64,000 nucleotides of DNA from Deltaproteobacteria bacterium (lineage in GTDB: Bacteria; Myxococcota; Myxococcia; Myxococcales; Anaeromyxobacteraceae): the NCBI GenBank assembly GCA_016214955.1, contig JACRMN010000013.1, positions 124,001 through 188,000 of the forward strand. Reading direction: 5' to 3'. A model generated the notes under the pieces. It did no database searches and was not told the DNA's origin. It saw nothing but the letters and a program-made list of their open reading frames with translations. Shown one piece after another: positions 56,856-64,000 of this stretch. How positions within the stretch are numbered: position 1 is the stretch's first letter; every line of letters begins with the position of its first letter. The position numbers were made by a program, and so were the translations under genes.

Positions 56856-58217
56856 ATGAACCGCATCGGAACCGGGGCGCTCGCGCTCGCCGCGGCGCTG
56901 GCCGCCACGGCCGCGTCCGCCGCCGAGAAGCCCGTCATCGCCAAGATCTGCACCAACTGCCACCAGCCCCAGGCCGGCAGCCTGCGCGGCTACTTCGACA
57001 GCGCGGCCTTCAAGTCGAGGTCCATCCAGATCCGCATGGACGACGCCGTCGAGATCGTCGCCTTCGACCCGGCCAGGCTCGAGGTGCTCGAGGGCGCCCG
57101 CAAGGAACCGGCCGAGTACCTGCGCCAGGTGAAGAAGAGCCACGAGATCCGCATCGCCTTCGAGGAGAAGGACGGCAAGAAGGTGGCCACGGCGGTGAGC
57201 CTCAAGCAGCCGATGAAGGTCCCCGCCGAGATGCTCATCACCACCGCCGAGCTCGAGAAGCTGGTGGCGCAGGGGCCGGAGAAGGGGGCCTACACCCTCA
57301 TCGACTCGCGGCCCCTGCCCCGCTTCCAGGAGGGCTTCATCCCCACCGCCCAGAACCTGCCCTTCCCGGCGTTCGACAAGCTCCAGGACAAGCTGCCCAC
57401 CGACAAGGCGCGCCTGCTCGTCTTCTACTGCGCCGGCCCCACCTGCTCCATGAGCCCGAAGTCGGCCGACAAGGCCAAGGCGCTGGGCTACACCAACGTG
57501 CGCGTCTACCACGAGGGCATGCCCGCCTGGTCGAAGGGCCACTTCGGCCTCCTCGCCGCCCAGCACCTCAAGGAGGCCTGGATCGACAAGGACATCCCGG
57601 CCGTGCTGCTCGACGTCCGCCCCGCCGACGAGGCCGAGAAGGGCTTCATCCAGGGCGCGGTGGGCATGCCCGCGGGCGCCCTCGCCAAGGGCCTCAGGAC
57701 CCTGCCGCCGGCCGACAAGAAGGCGCCCATCATCGTCTACGGCGCCGGCCAGGAGGCCGAGCAGGCGGCCGCCAGGATCATCGCCGCCGGGCAGTCGAAC
57801 GTGAAGGTGCTGGCGGGCGGCTTCGAGGCCTGGAAGTCGGCCGGCTACCCGGTGGCCACCGGCAAGCTGGGCAGGAAGGTGGCCTGGGCGCCGAAGCCGC
57901 GGCCGGGCGAGATCGCCTGGGACGAGTTCACCAGGCTGGCGAAGAAGATCCCGGCCGACACCCTGATCCTCGACGTCCGCAACGACGACGAGGCCCAGTC
58001 CGGCATGATCCACGGCGCCAGGCAGATCCCGGCCGAGGACCTGGAGAAGCGGCTCGCCGAGCTGCCCAGGGACAAGCGCATCGTGGCCCACTGCTCCACC
58101 GGCGTGCGGGCCGAGATGGCCTACCACCTGCTGAAGGAGAAGGGCTTCGAGAAGCTGGCCTTCCTCAACGGCAACATCGCCATCGACAACAGGGGGCGGT
58201 TCAAGCTCTCCAGGTAG
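56856..58217 (+). CDS. periplasmic haem-motif protein with three rhodanese domains
   Basis: The 453-aa product (ATG 56856, AAGGAGG upstream) has a signal peptide (residues 1-22) and a CxxCH haem-binding motif CTNCH at 32-36. A domain of unknown fold covers about 37-125. Three rhodanese-like domains follow. Domain 1 (about 130-230) has Cys192 in FYCAGPTCSM. Domain 2 (about 240-335) has IVYGAGQEAE, with no active Cys. Domain 3 (about 355-450) has VAHCSTGVRAEMAY with Cys. Periplasmic sulfur transfer coupled to electron transfer is suggested but not shown. A strong hairpin follows. Confidence 0.85.
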   Translation: MNRIGTGALALAAALAATAASAAEKPVIAKICTNCHQPQAGSLRGYFDSAAFKSRSIQIRMDDAVEIVAFDPARLEVLEGARKEPAEYLRQVKKSHEIRIAFEEKDGKKVATAVSLKQPMKVPAEMLITTAELEKLVAQGPEKGAYTLIDSRPLPRFQEGFIPTAQNLPFPAFDKLQDKLPTDKARLLVFYCAGPTCSMSPKSADKAKALGYTNVRVYHEGMPAWSKGHFGLLAAQHLKEAWIDKDIPAVLLDVRPADEAEKGFIQGAVGMPAGALAKGLRTLPPADKKAPIIVYGAGQEAEQAAARIIAAGQSNVKVLAGGFEAWKSAGYPVATGKLGRKVAWAPKPRPGEIAWDEFTRLAKKIPADTLILDVRNDDEAQSGMIHGARQIPAEDLEKRLAELPRDKRIVAHCSTGVRAEMAYHLLKEKGFEKLAFLNGNIAIDNRGRFKLSR

Positions 58218-58233
58218 CGAAGGTCCGCGGCGC

Positions 58234-58264
58234 GAGGGCCCGGGCGGCGAAAGCCCGGGCCCTC
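58234..58264. terminator. strong hairpin between convergent units
   Basis: A perfect 12-bp GC stem with a 7-base loop (GGCGAAA) lies 17 bases after the rhodanese gene and before the convergent gene fragment. There is no T-run. Confidence 0.7.
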
Positions 58265-58302
58265 CGCTCGACGCGTGTGTGGGGCCGATTCGTGCTCGGC
58301 CG

Positions 58303-58461
58303 TCAGAGCAGCTCGGCGCAGCCGTAGATCATGTCGTTGGTGTTGGACGACTGGCGCACCTCGCCGTTCACCCAGGTCTCGATCTTGAGCTGCTGCGGGT
58401 CTCCCACCAGGTCTGCCGACACCAGCCAGGGGCCCACGGGCGCGAAGCCGTCGCTCACCTT
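58303..58461 (-). pseudogene. fumarylacetoacetate-hydrolase-family fragment
   Basis: In one frame, minus strand, about 52 codons read KVSDGFAPVGPWLVSADLVG, then LKIETWVNGEVRQSSNTNDM and IYGCAELL before TGA. This is the central signature of FAH-family hydrolases/isomerases, normally in proteins of 200-300 aa. Both the catalytic N-terminal part and the C-terminal end are missing. The fragment abuts the stop of the oligopeptidase gene, so it is a truncated remnant. Confidence 0.8.
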
Positions 58462-58468
58462 GCCCGGC

Positions 58469-60592
58469 CTACCGGGTGATGCCCACCTGGGAGAGCAGGA
58501 AGGCAAGCTGCCAGGACCTGTCCCGCAGCGCGTCGTAGCGGCCGCTGGCGCCGCCGTGGCCGGCCGGCTCCATCCGCACCCGCAGGAGCAGCAGGCGCTC
58601 GTCGGTCTTGAGGGTCCGCAGCTTGGCCACGTACTTGGCCGGCTCCCAGTACATCACCTGGCTGTCGTTGAGGCTGGTGGTCACCAGCAGGGCCGGGTAG
58701 GCGGTGCGCTGCAGGTTGTCGTAGGGGCTGTAGGCGCGCATCACCGCGAAGGCGGCGGGGTCGCCGGGGTCGCCCCACTCCAGGTACTCGCCGACGGTGA
58801 GCGGCAGGGTCGCGTCCATCATGGTGTTGAGCACGTCCACGAAGGGCACCGCCAGGTGAACGGCGCGGAAGAGCTCGGGCCGCATGTTCACCACCGCGCC
58901 CATGAGCAGCCCTCCGGCGCTCCCGCCCTCGGCCACCAGCCGCGCCGGCGAGGTCCAGCGCTCCCGCACCAGCGCCTCGGCCACGTCCACGAAGTCGCGG
59001 AAGGTGTTGCGCTTCTCCAGCAGCATGCCGTCCTGGTGCCAGAGCTCGCCCATCTCGTCGCCGCCGCGCACGTGGGCGATGGCGAAGGCAACGCCGCGGT
59101 CGAGGAGCGCCAGCCGCTCGTGGCGGAAGCGGGCCGACTGGCCGTAGCCGTAGGAGCCGTAGCCGTAGAGCCACAGCGCCCCGCTGCCGTCGCGCGGGAA
59201 GCCCTTCTTGTAGACGATGCTCACCGGCACCTGGGCGCCGTCGCGGGCCTTCACCCAGAGCCGCTCCGTGGCGTAGGCGGCGGCGTCGAACCCGCCCAGC
59301 ACCGCCTCCTGCTTGCGCAGCACCTTGCGGCGCGCCGCCACCTGGTAGTCGAAGACCGCGGGCGGCGAGGCCAGCCCCTGCGCCTCGAAGCGGAAGGTGG
59401 GGCTGTCGGCGTCGGCGTTGCCGGTGGCCCGCGCGTCGTAGACCGCCTCGGCCATCTCCACGGTGTGCCACGTGCCCTTCGCGAACTCGTGGACCCGGAA
59501 GCGGGCCAGGCCTGCCTGTCGCTCGGTGACCACGGCGAAGTCGCGGTAGAGGTCGAGGCCGGCCGCCTTGCCGCCAGGGCCGGGCGTGAAGAAGGGCCTC
59601 CAGCGCGCCGGCGAGGCGTCGGCCACCGGCGCCGAGACCACGCGGAAGTCGCGGGCGTCGAGGTTGGTCCGCAGGTAGAAGCGGCCCTGCCGGTGCTCCA
59701 CCGTGTAGCGGTGCCCCTTGCGGCGCGGCAGCACCACCCGCAGGGCGCCGCCGGGCCGCCGGGCGTCGAGCACCCGCTGCTCCCAGGTGTCGGTGGAGCG
59801 GGAGGTGACGACCAGGTAGCGGCGGTCGCGGGTGCGGGAGAGCTCCACCGCGTAGAGCGCGTCCTTCTCCTCGTACACCTTGGCCGGCGGCCTGCCGGGC
59901 GAGAGGCGCCAGACGGTGTCGGAGCGCTTGGTCCGCTCGTCCTCGGTGACGTAGAAGACCGTGGCGCCGTCGGCCGCCCAGGCCACGCCCGTGACCCGCT
60001 CGGCCAGCGGCCCCTCGGCCGCCCCGCCGGGCAGCTCCCGGCGGAAGAGCCGGTACTGCCGGAAGCCGGTGGTGTCGGCGGTGTAGAGCAGCCGCCGGCC
60101 GTCGTCGCTCACCTCGACGTCGCCGAGACCCAGGTAGGGAAGGCCGGCCGCCAGCGCGTTCTGGTCGAGGAGCACCTCCTCGGGCGCACCGTCGTTCCAG
60201 GCGCCGCCCGGGCCGGCGGCCCTGCGGCAGAGGAGCGGGTACTGCTGCCCCTCCACGGTGCGCCGGTAGTAGAAGAAGCGGCCGCGCCGCTCCGGCACGG
60301 AGAGGTCGGTCTGCTGGATGCGGGCCAGGGTCTCGTCGTAGAGCGCCCGGGCGAAGGGCTCCTGGGCGCGGGTCATCTCGGCGGCGTACCGGTTCTCGGC
60401 CTCGAGGTAGGCGCGGACCTCGGGGTTCTCCTTCTCCCGTAGCCAGAACCAGGGGTCGCTGAACTCCTCGCCGTGCCAGACGGTGCGGTGCTCCTTCCGC
60501 GGCGCGACGGGAGGGACCGGGCCCTCGGCCGCCGCGCCCAGCGGCAAGGCGGCGAGGGCGATGGCGATAAGGCGAGCGGCGGTGCGGGACAT
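58469..60592 (-). CDS. ptrB: oligopeptidase B (prolyl oligopeptidase family), exported
   Basis: This serine peptidase cleaves short peptides after basic residues. The 707-aa product (ATG 60592) has a signal peptide ending LGAAAEG. A beta-propeller follows (about residues 60-430; for example DPWFWLREKENPEV and EVSDDGRRLLYTAD). The hydrolase domain has YGYGSYGYG, VRGGDEMGELWHQDG, the catalytic Ser in EGGSAGGLLMG, Asp in TSLNDSQVMYWEP and His in PAGHGGASGRYD. The specificity is taken from the family. The leader suggests periplasmic action. It follows terC on the same strand after about 100 bases. Confidence 0.93.
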   Translation of the reverse strand: MSRTAARLIAIALAALPLGAAAEGPVPPVAPRKEHRTVWHGEEFSDPWFWLREKENPEVRAYLEAENRYAAEMTRAQEPFARALYDETLARIQQTDLSVPERRGRFFYYRRTVEGQQYPLLCRRAAGPGGAWNDGAPEEVLLDQNALAAGLPYLGLGDVEVSDDGRRLLYTADTTGFRQYRLFRRELPGGAAEGPLAERVTGVAWAADGATVFYVTEDERTKRSDTVWRLSPGRPPAKVYEEKDALYAVELSRTRDRRYLVVTSRSTDTWEQRVLDARRPGGALRVVLPRRKGHRYTVEHRQGRFYLRTNLDARDFRVVSAPVADASPARWRPFFTPGPGGKAAGLDLYRDFAVVTERQAGLARFRVHEFAKGTWHTVEMAEAVYDARATGNADADSPTFRFEAQGLASPPAVFDYQVAARRKVLRKQEAVLGGFDAAAYATERLWVKARDGAQVPVSIVYKKGFPRDGSGALWLYGYGSYGYGQSARFRHERLALLDRGVAFAIAHVRGGDEMGELWHQDGMLLEKRNTFRDFVDVAEALVRERWTSPARLVAEGGSAGGLLMGAVVNMRPELFRAVHLAVPFVDVLNTMMDATLPLTVGEYLEWGDPGDPAAFAVMRAYSPYDNLQRTAYPALLVTTSLNDSQVMYWEPAKYVAKLRTLKTDERLLLLRVRMEPAGHGGASGRYDALRDRSWQLAFLLSQVGITR

Positions 60593-60695
60593 GCGGGGCT
60601 CTCCGCCGGCGGGGCGAGAGCGCGCGCCTCGCGGGCGACGCAGCCTGTCACCGGGAGGCGATCCGGGCAAGCGCCCGGCCGGGCGGCCCCGCCGG

Positions 60696-61667
60696 TCAGC
60701 GGCCGCGGGCAGGGGCCGGGGCGTTCCCGGCAGCGGTCGCCCGCTCCTTCCGCGAGACCCAGAGCGAGGCCCCCACCGCCGTGCCGAGGATGCCGAGCAC
60801 CACCAGCAGCGAGGCCAGCGGCGGCACCTTGTACACGTCGATGAGCGTCATCTTGGCGCCCACGAAGACCAGCACCGCCGAGAGCCCGACCTTGAGGTAG
60901 CGGAAGCGGTCCACCATGCCGGCCAGCAGGAAGAAGAGGGAGCGCAGGCCGAGGATGGCGAAGATGTTGGAGGTGAAGACGATGAAGGGGTCGAGGGTGA
61001 TGGCGAAGATGGCGGGGATGGAGTCCACCGCGAAGATGACGTCGGTCACCTCGACAAGCAGGAGCGCCAGGAAGAGCGGCGTCGCCAACCACCGCCCCTG
61101 CTCGCGGGTGAAGAAGTGCTCGCCGTCGAGCTTGTTGGTGGTGGGAAGCACCCGCCGGACCAGCCGCAGGAACGCCCCGTCCTCGGGGTGCTGCTCCTTG
61201 CCGCGCTGCAGGTAGAGCTTCACCCCGGTGAGCACCAGGAAACCGCCGAAGAGGTAGATGAGCCAGTGGAAGCGGGAGAGCAGCGCCGAGCCGGCGAAGA
61301 TCATCGCCGCCCGCATCGCCAGGGCCGAGACGATGCCCCAGAACAGGACCCGGTGCTGGTAGAGCGAGGGGATGCCCAGCGCCCCGAAGATGACGACGAA
61401 GACGAAGACGTTGTCGATGGAGAGCGACTTCTCGATGAGGTAGCCGGTGAGGAACTCGAGGCCGCGCTCGGGGCCGAACCAGTGCCAGACTCCCAGGTTG
61501 AAGAGCAGCGCCAGCCCCACCCAGACGGCGCTCCAGGCCAGCGCCTCCTTCACGCCCACCACGTGGGCCTTGCGGTGGAAGACGCCCAGGTCGAGGGCCA
61601 GCATCGCCAGCACGAAGGCGACGAAGCCGATCCACAGGGCGGGGCTGCCGATCGATTCCAGGTTCAT
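60696..61667 (-). CDS. TerC/Alx-family membrane protein
   Basis: The 323-aa product (ATG 61667) has about nine hydrophobic helices and the family motifs SLSIDNVFVFVVIF and LLVEVTDVIFAVDSIPAIFA, with acidic residues inside helices, plus FTSNIFAILGLRSLFF. Alx/TerC proteins take part in manganese export or metallation of exported proteins (family knowledge). No yybP-ykoY-type riboswitch can be recognised in the 180-base leader, so control differs from the E. coli case. Confidence 0.9.
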   Translation of the reverse strand: MNLESIGSPALWIGFVAFVLAMLALDLGVFHRKAHVVGVKEALAWSAVWVGLALLFNLGVWHWFGPERGLEFLTGYLIEKSLSIDNVFVFVVIFGALGIPSLYQHRVLFWGIVSALAMRAAMIFAGSALLSRFHWLIYLFGGFLVLTGVKLYLQRGKEQHPEDGAFLRLVRRVLPTTNKLDGEHFFTREQGRWLATPLFLALLLVEVTDVIFAVDSIPAIFAITLDPFIVFTSNIFAILGLRSLFFLLAGMVDRFRYLKVGLSAVLVFVGAKMTLIDVYKVPPLASLLVVLGILGTAVGASLWVSRKERATAAGNAPAPARGR

Positions 61668-61848
61668 TCTCCGCGTTCCTCCGTCGTCCGTCTCGCTTCG
61701 GGCAGATCTAGTGAGCCGGATGTCACTTCGGTAGCCTGAAAGTTTCCATCCATCACTTTTCTTTTCTGACGTTCCGCATCGCACCCGCAGGGGGGTCCCT
61801 GGCCGGGGAGGGATGTGCCGGCCGGGCCGGAGCCGCTACCGTCGAGCC

Positions 61849-63075
61849 ATGCCCCGGTCCGCGCCCGCCTCGCCGCACTACCGCTGGGTGATCGTGGCCA
61901 CCGGGACGCTCTCGATCTTCGCCTGCCTGGGACTGGGCCGCTTCGCGCTGGGCATGCTCCTGCCCTCGATGTCGTCGGGGCTGGGGCTCTCCTACGCCGC
62001 CCAGGGCACGGTGGGCACCGCCAACTTCCTCGGCTACCTGGCGGCAGTGCTGGCCGCCGGCCCCATCGCCGCGCGCACCGGGCCGCGGCCGCTCATCGTG
62101 GCGGCGCTGGCGCTGGTGTCGGGCACCATGCTGCTCGTCTCCCGCGCCGAGAGCCTGGCGATGCTGGTGGTGCTCTACGCCCTCACCGGCTTCGGCTCCG
62201 GCGCCACCAACGTGCCGATGATGGGGCTCATCGCCCGCTGGTTCGACGCCGGCACCCGCGGGCGCGCCGCCGGCTTCGCCTCCATCGGCTCGGGGTTCGC
62301 CATCGTCGCCTCCGGGTGGCTCATCCCCGCCGTGAACCGCGCCCGCGGCGCCGACGGCTGGCGCACCAACTGGCTCATCCTGGCGGTCGCCGTGGCCGCC
62401 ATCGCGGTGGTGGCGGCGCTCCTGCTCCGCGACCCGCCGGCCGCCCCCGCGCTCGCCGCCGGCCCGGCGCGGCCCGCGCTGCCGGCCGGCCGGCCGCGCG
62501 CCGTGTACGTGCTGGGCCTGGCCTACGCCGCCTTCGGATACACCTACGCCATCTACGTCACCTTCATCGTCACTGCGCTGGTGCGGGAGCGCGGCTTCCC
62601 CGAGGCCACCGCCGGGCGCTTCTGGTCGGCGGTGGGGCTGCTCTCGCTCCTCTCCGGCCCGGTGTTCGGCGCCCTCTCCGACAGGCGCGGGCGCCGCTTC
62701 GGCCTGACGCTGGTCTTCGCCCTGCAGATGGTGGCCTACCTGCTGGCGGCCGGGAGCGGCCTGCCGCGCCCGTTCCTCTACCTCTCCATCGGCCTCTTCG
62801 GCGTGGCCGCCTGGTCGGTGCCCACCATCATGATCGCCGCCGTGGCCGACCACGTCGGGCCGGAGCGGGCGCTGCCGGCGTTCGGCTTCATCACCTTCTT
62901 CTTCGGCGTGGGGCAGGTGGCCGGGCCGGCGGTGGCCGGGCTCCTGGCCGAGCGCACCGGCAGCTTCTCCATCGCCTTCCTCATGGCCGCGGCGCTGGCG
63001 GCGGCCGCCATCCTGGTGGTGGGCATGCTGCGCGCCCCCGGGGCCCGGGTGGCCGAGCCGCAGCCGGGGGCCTGA
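61849..63075 (+). CDS. MFS transporter, YbfB/YjiJ-like
   Basis: The 408-aa product (ATG 61849) has twelve predicted helices in two halves. Helix 1 has the subfamily pattern HYRWVIVATGTLSIFACLGL followed by GRFALGMLLPSM. The loop 8-9 motif is GALSDRRGRRFG, and a central loop is Ala/Pro-rich. The substrate is unknown. The following AraC-type gene lies 67 bases downstream on the same strand and may control it. Confidence 0.88.
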   Translation: MPRSAPASPHYRWVIVATGTLSIFACLGLGRFALGMLLPSMSSGLGLSYAAQGTVGTANFLGYLAAVLAAGPIAARTGPRPLIVAALALVSGTMLLVSRAESLAMLVVLYALTGFGSGATNVPMMGLIARWFDAGTRGRAAGFASIGSGFAIVASGWLIPAVNRARGADGWRTNWLILAVAVAAIAVVAALLLRDPPAAPALAAGPARPALPAGRPRAVYVLGLAYAAFGYTYAIYVTFIVTALVRERGFPEATAGRFWSAVGLLSLLSGPVFGALSDRRGRRFGLTLVFALQMVAYLLAAGSGLPRPFLYLSIGLFGVAAWSVPTIMIAAVADHVGPERALPAFGFITFFFGVGQVAGPAVAGLLAERTGSFSIAFLMAAALAAAAILVVGMLRAPGARVAEPQPGA

Positions 63076-63142
63076 GTCCCCGGTGGGGCGCGCAACTTTC
63101 TCCAAGTCGGCGCCGGGCGCCGGCGTTACCACCCGGTCTCCC

Positions 63143-64000
63143 ATGGGCGGCGAGCCAGAGCCCACCTCCGAAGCCGGCGGCGCGCCGATGCAGGTCGCGG
63201 TGCTGCACCGCAGCCGCGCCATGTCGGTCTTCGACTTCCGCTGCCGCGCCCGGCCCGGCGACCCCACCTTCGACGAGCGGCACGAGCGCTTCTCGGTCTC
63301 CTACGTGCGCCGCGGCAGCTTCGGCTACGCCTCGCAGGGCGTCCGCCACGAGCTGGTGCCGGGCGCGCTGCTGGTGGGCCGCCGCGGCCAGGAGTTCCGC
63401 TGCAGCCACGAGCACCACCAGGCCGGCGACGAGTGCCTCTCGGTCCACCTCTCCGACGAGCTGGCCGAGGAGACGGGTGCGTCGCGCACGGCGCGCCAGG
63501 CGGCTGCCCTGCCGCCGGTCCCGGCGCTGGCGGTCCTGGGAGAGCTGGCGCAGCAGACGGCCTGCGGCCGCACCGGCCTGGGGCTCGACGAGGTGGCGCT
63601 GCGCCTGGTGGCCGGCTTCGTGGCGACGGCCGAGGGCGCGCCGCCTGCGCCGGTGCGGGTGGGGGCGCGGGACAGGCGCAGGGCCGTGGAGGCGGCGCTG
63701 TTCCTGGAGGCGCGCTGCCCGGAGCCGCTCCACCTCGAGGACGGCGCCGCGGTGGCCGGCCTCAGCCCCTTCCACTTCCTGCGGGCCTTCCGCGCCGTGC
63801 TCGGCGTCACGCCCCACCAGTTCCTGCTGCGGGCGCGGCTGCGCCGGGCGGTGGCGATGCTGGCCGGTGGCGCCCCGGTGACCGAGGCGGCCTTCGCCTG
63901 TGGCTTCGGCGACCTCTCCAACTTCGTCCGCACCTTCCGGCGCGCGGCGGGCGCCTCGCCGGGCGCCTTCCGCGCCGCCTCCGGTGGGGCGCGCAGGATT
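63143..64000 (+). CDS. AraC-family transcriptional regulator (runs off the window)
   Basis: The 286 codons visible from ATG 63143 contain an N-terminal cupin-like sensing region (FSVSYVRRGSFGYASQGVRH, SVHLSDE). The complete double helix-turn-helix of AraC proteins follows near residues 190-280: LHLEDGAAVAGLSPFHFLRAF and VTEAAFACGFGDLSNFVRTF, then SPGAF. The stop lies beyond 64000 but only a few residues are likely missing. The cysteines in QEFRCSHEHH and DECLS suggest possible metal or redox input. Confidence 0.9.
   Translation, partial: MGGEPEPTSEAGGAPMQVAVLHRSRAMSVFDFRCRARPGDPTFDERHERFSVSYVRRGSFGYASQGVRHELVPGALLVGRRGQEFRCSHEHHQAGDECLSVHLSDELAEETGASRTARQAAALPPVPALAVLGELAQQTACGRTGLGLDEVALRLVAGFVATAEGAPPAPVRVGARDRRRAVEAALFLEARCPEPLHLEDGAAVAGLSPFHFLRAFRAVLGVTPHQFLLRARLRRAVAMLAGGAPVTEAAFACGFGDLSNFVRTFRRAAGASPGAFRAASGGARRI

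Overview
The window looks like the replication-origin region of a high-GC member of the Myxococcota, most like Anaeromyxobacter. This is inferred from gene content, extreme GC bias, GTG/TTG starts and myxobacterial-type proteins (bactofilin beside ParAB, DUF4388/PATAN, MXAN_5187-like), not from a database search. Genes left of about 14.9 kb run mostly leftward (gyrA, atpHAGDC, parAB, rsmG-jag-yidC-yidD-rnpA-rpmH). Genes to the right run rightward (dnaA, dnaN, recF, gyrB, fabH). This is the divergent layout expected around oriC, and degenerate DnaA boxes lie between dnaA and dnaN.

Region by region: 0-6.4 kb holds the 5' part of gyrA, an F1-only ATP synthase operon without F0 genes, and an Hsp20 gene. 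6.4-10 kb is a segregation module: bactofilin, ParB, ParA and three near-perfect parS palindromes, the last beside a diverged ~163-bp direct repeat. 10-11.1 kb holds a tautomerase gene and two decayed genes (dienelactone hydrolase; SMR pump with an amber codon at Tyr60). 11.1-23.6 kb is the conserved origin block. 23.6-25.2 kb carries tRNA-Gln, an archaemetzincin-type protease and a translationally coupled Cys-rich protein. 25.2-30.3 kb has a CpxP-like membrane protein, a membrane Fe-S oxidoreductase, a His/Trp/Tyr-repeat lipoprotein and a RimK-type ligase. 30.4-35.9 kb is ileS-lspA-lgt plus a coiled-coil protein, closed by twin hairpins.

36.1-46.0 kb is one tightly overlapping chemosensory operon (cheY, GAF protein, cheD, cheA, MCP, cheW, cheR, cheB, second GAF protein, DUF4388 protein). 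46.7-49.2 kb is a small element bounded by a 174-bp direct repeat that starts in the anticodon loop of tRNA-Phe. It carries a HigBA-type toxin-antitoxin pair and a membrane protein but no visible integrase. 49.3-51.6 kb continues with unusual secreted proteins, one with leucine-rich repeats.

51.7-64 kb is accessory: a divergent monooxygenase-like/WYL regulator pair sharing a palindrome, an EamA transporter, a membrane protein ending in a Cys-rich ICMHCKRIRD module, a histone-H1-like basic protein, a small Lys-rich secreted peptide next to a haem-motif plus triple-rhodanese protein, a fumarylacetoacetase-family fragment, oligopeptidase B, TerC, an MFS transporter and a partial AraC regulator.

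The strongest leads are the tRNA-Phe-bounded element with its toxin-antitoxin pair, the cytochrome-rhodanese fusion with its Lys-rich neighbours, the archaemetzincin/Cys-rich pair, and the parS/repeat region.
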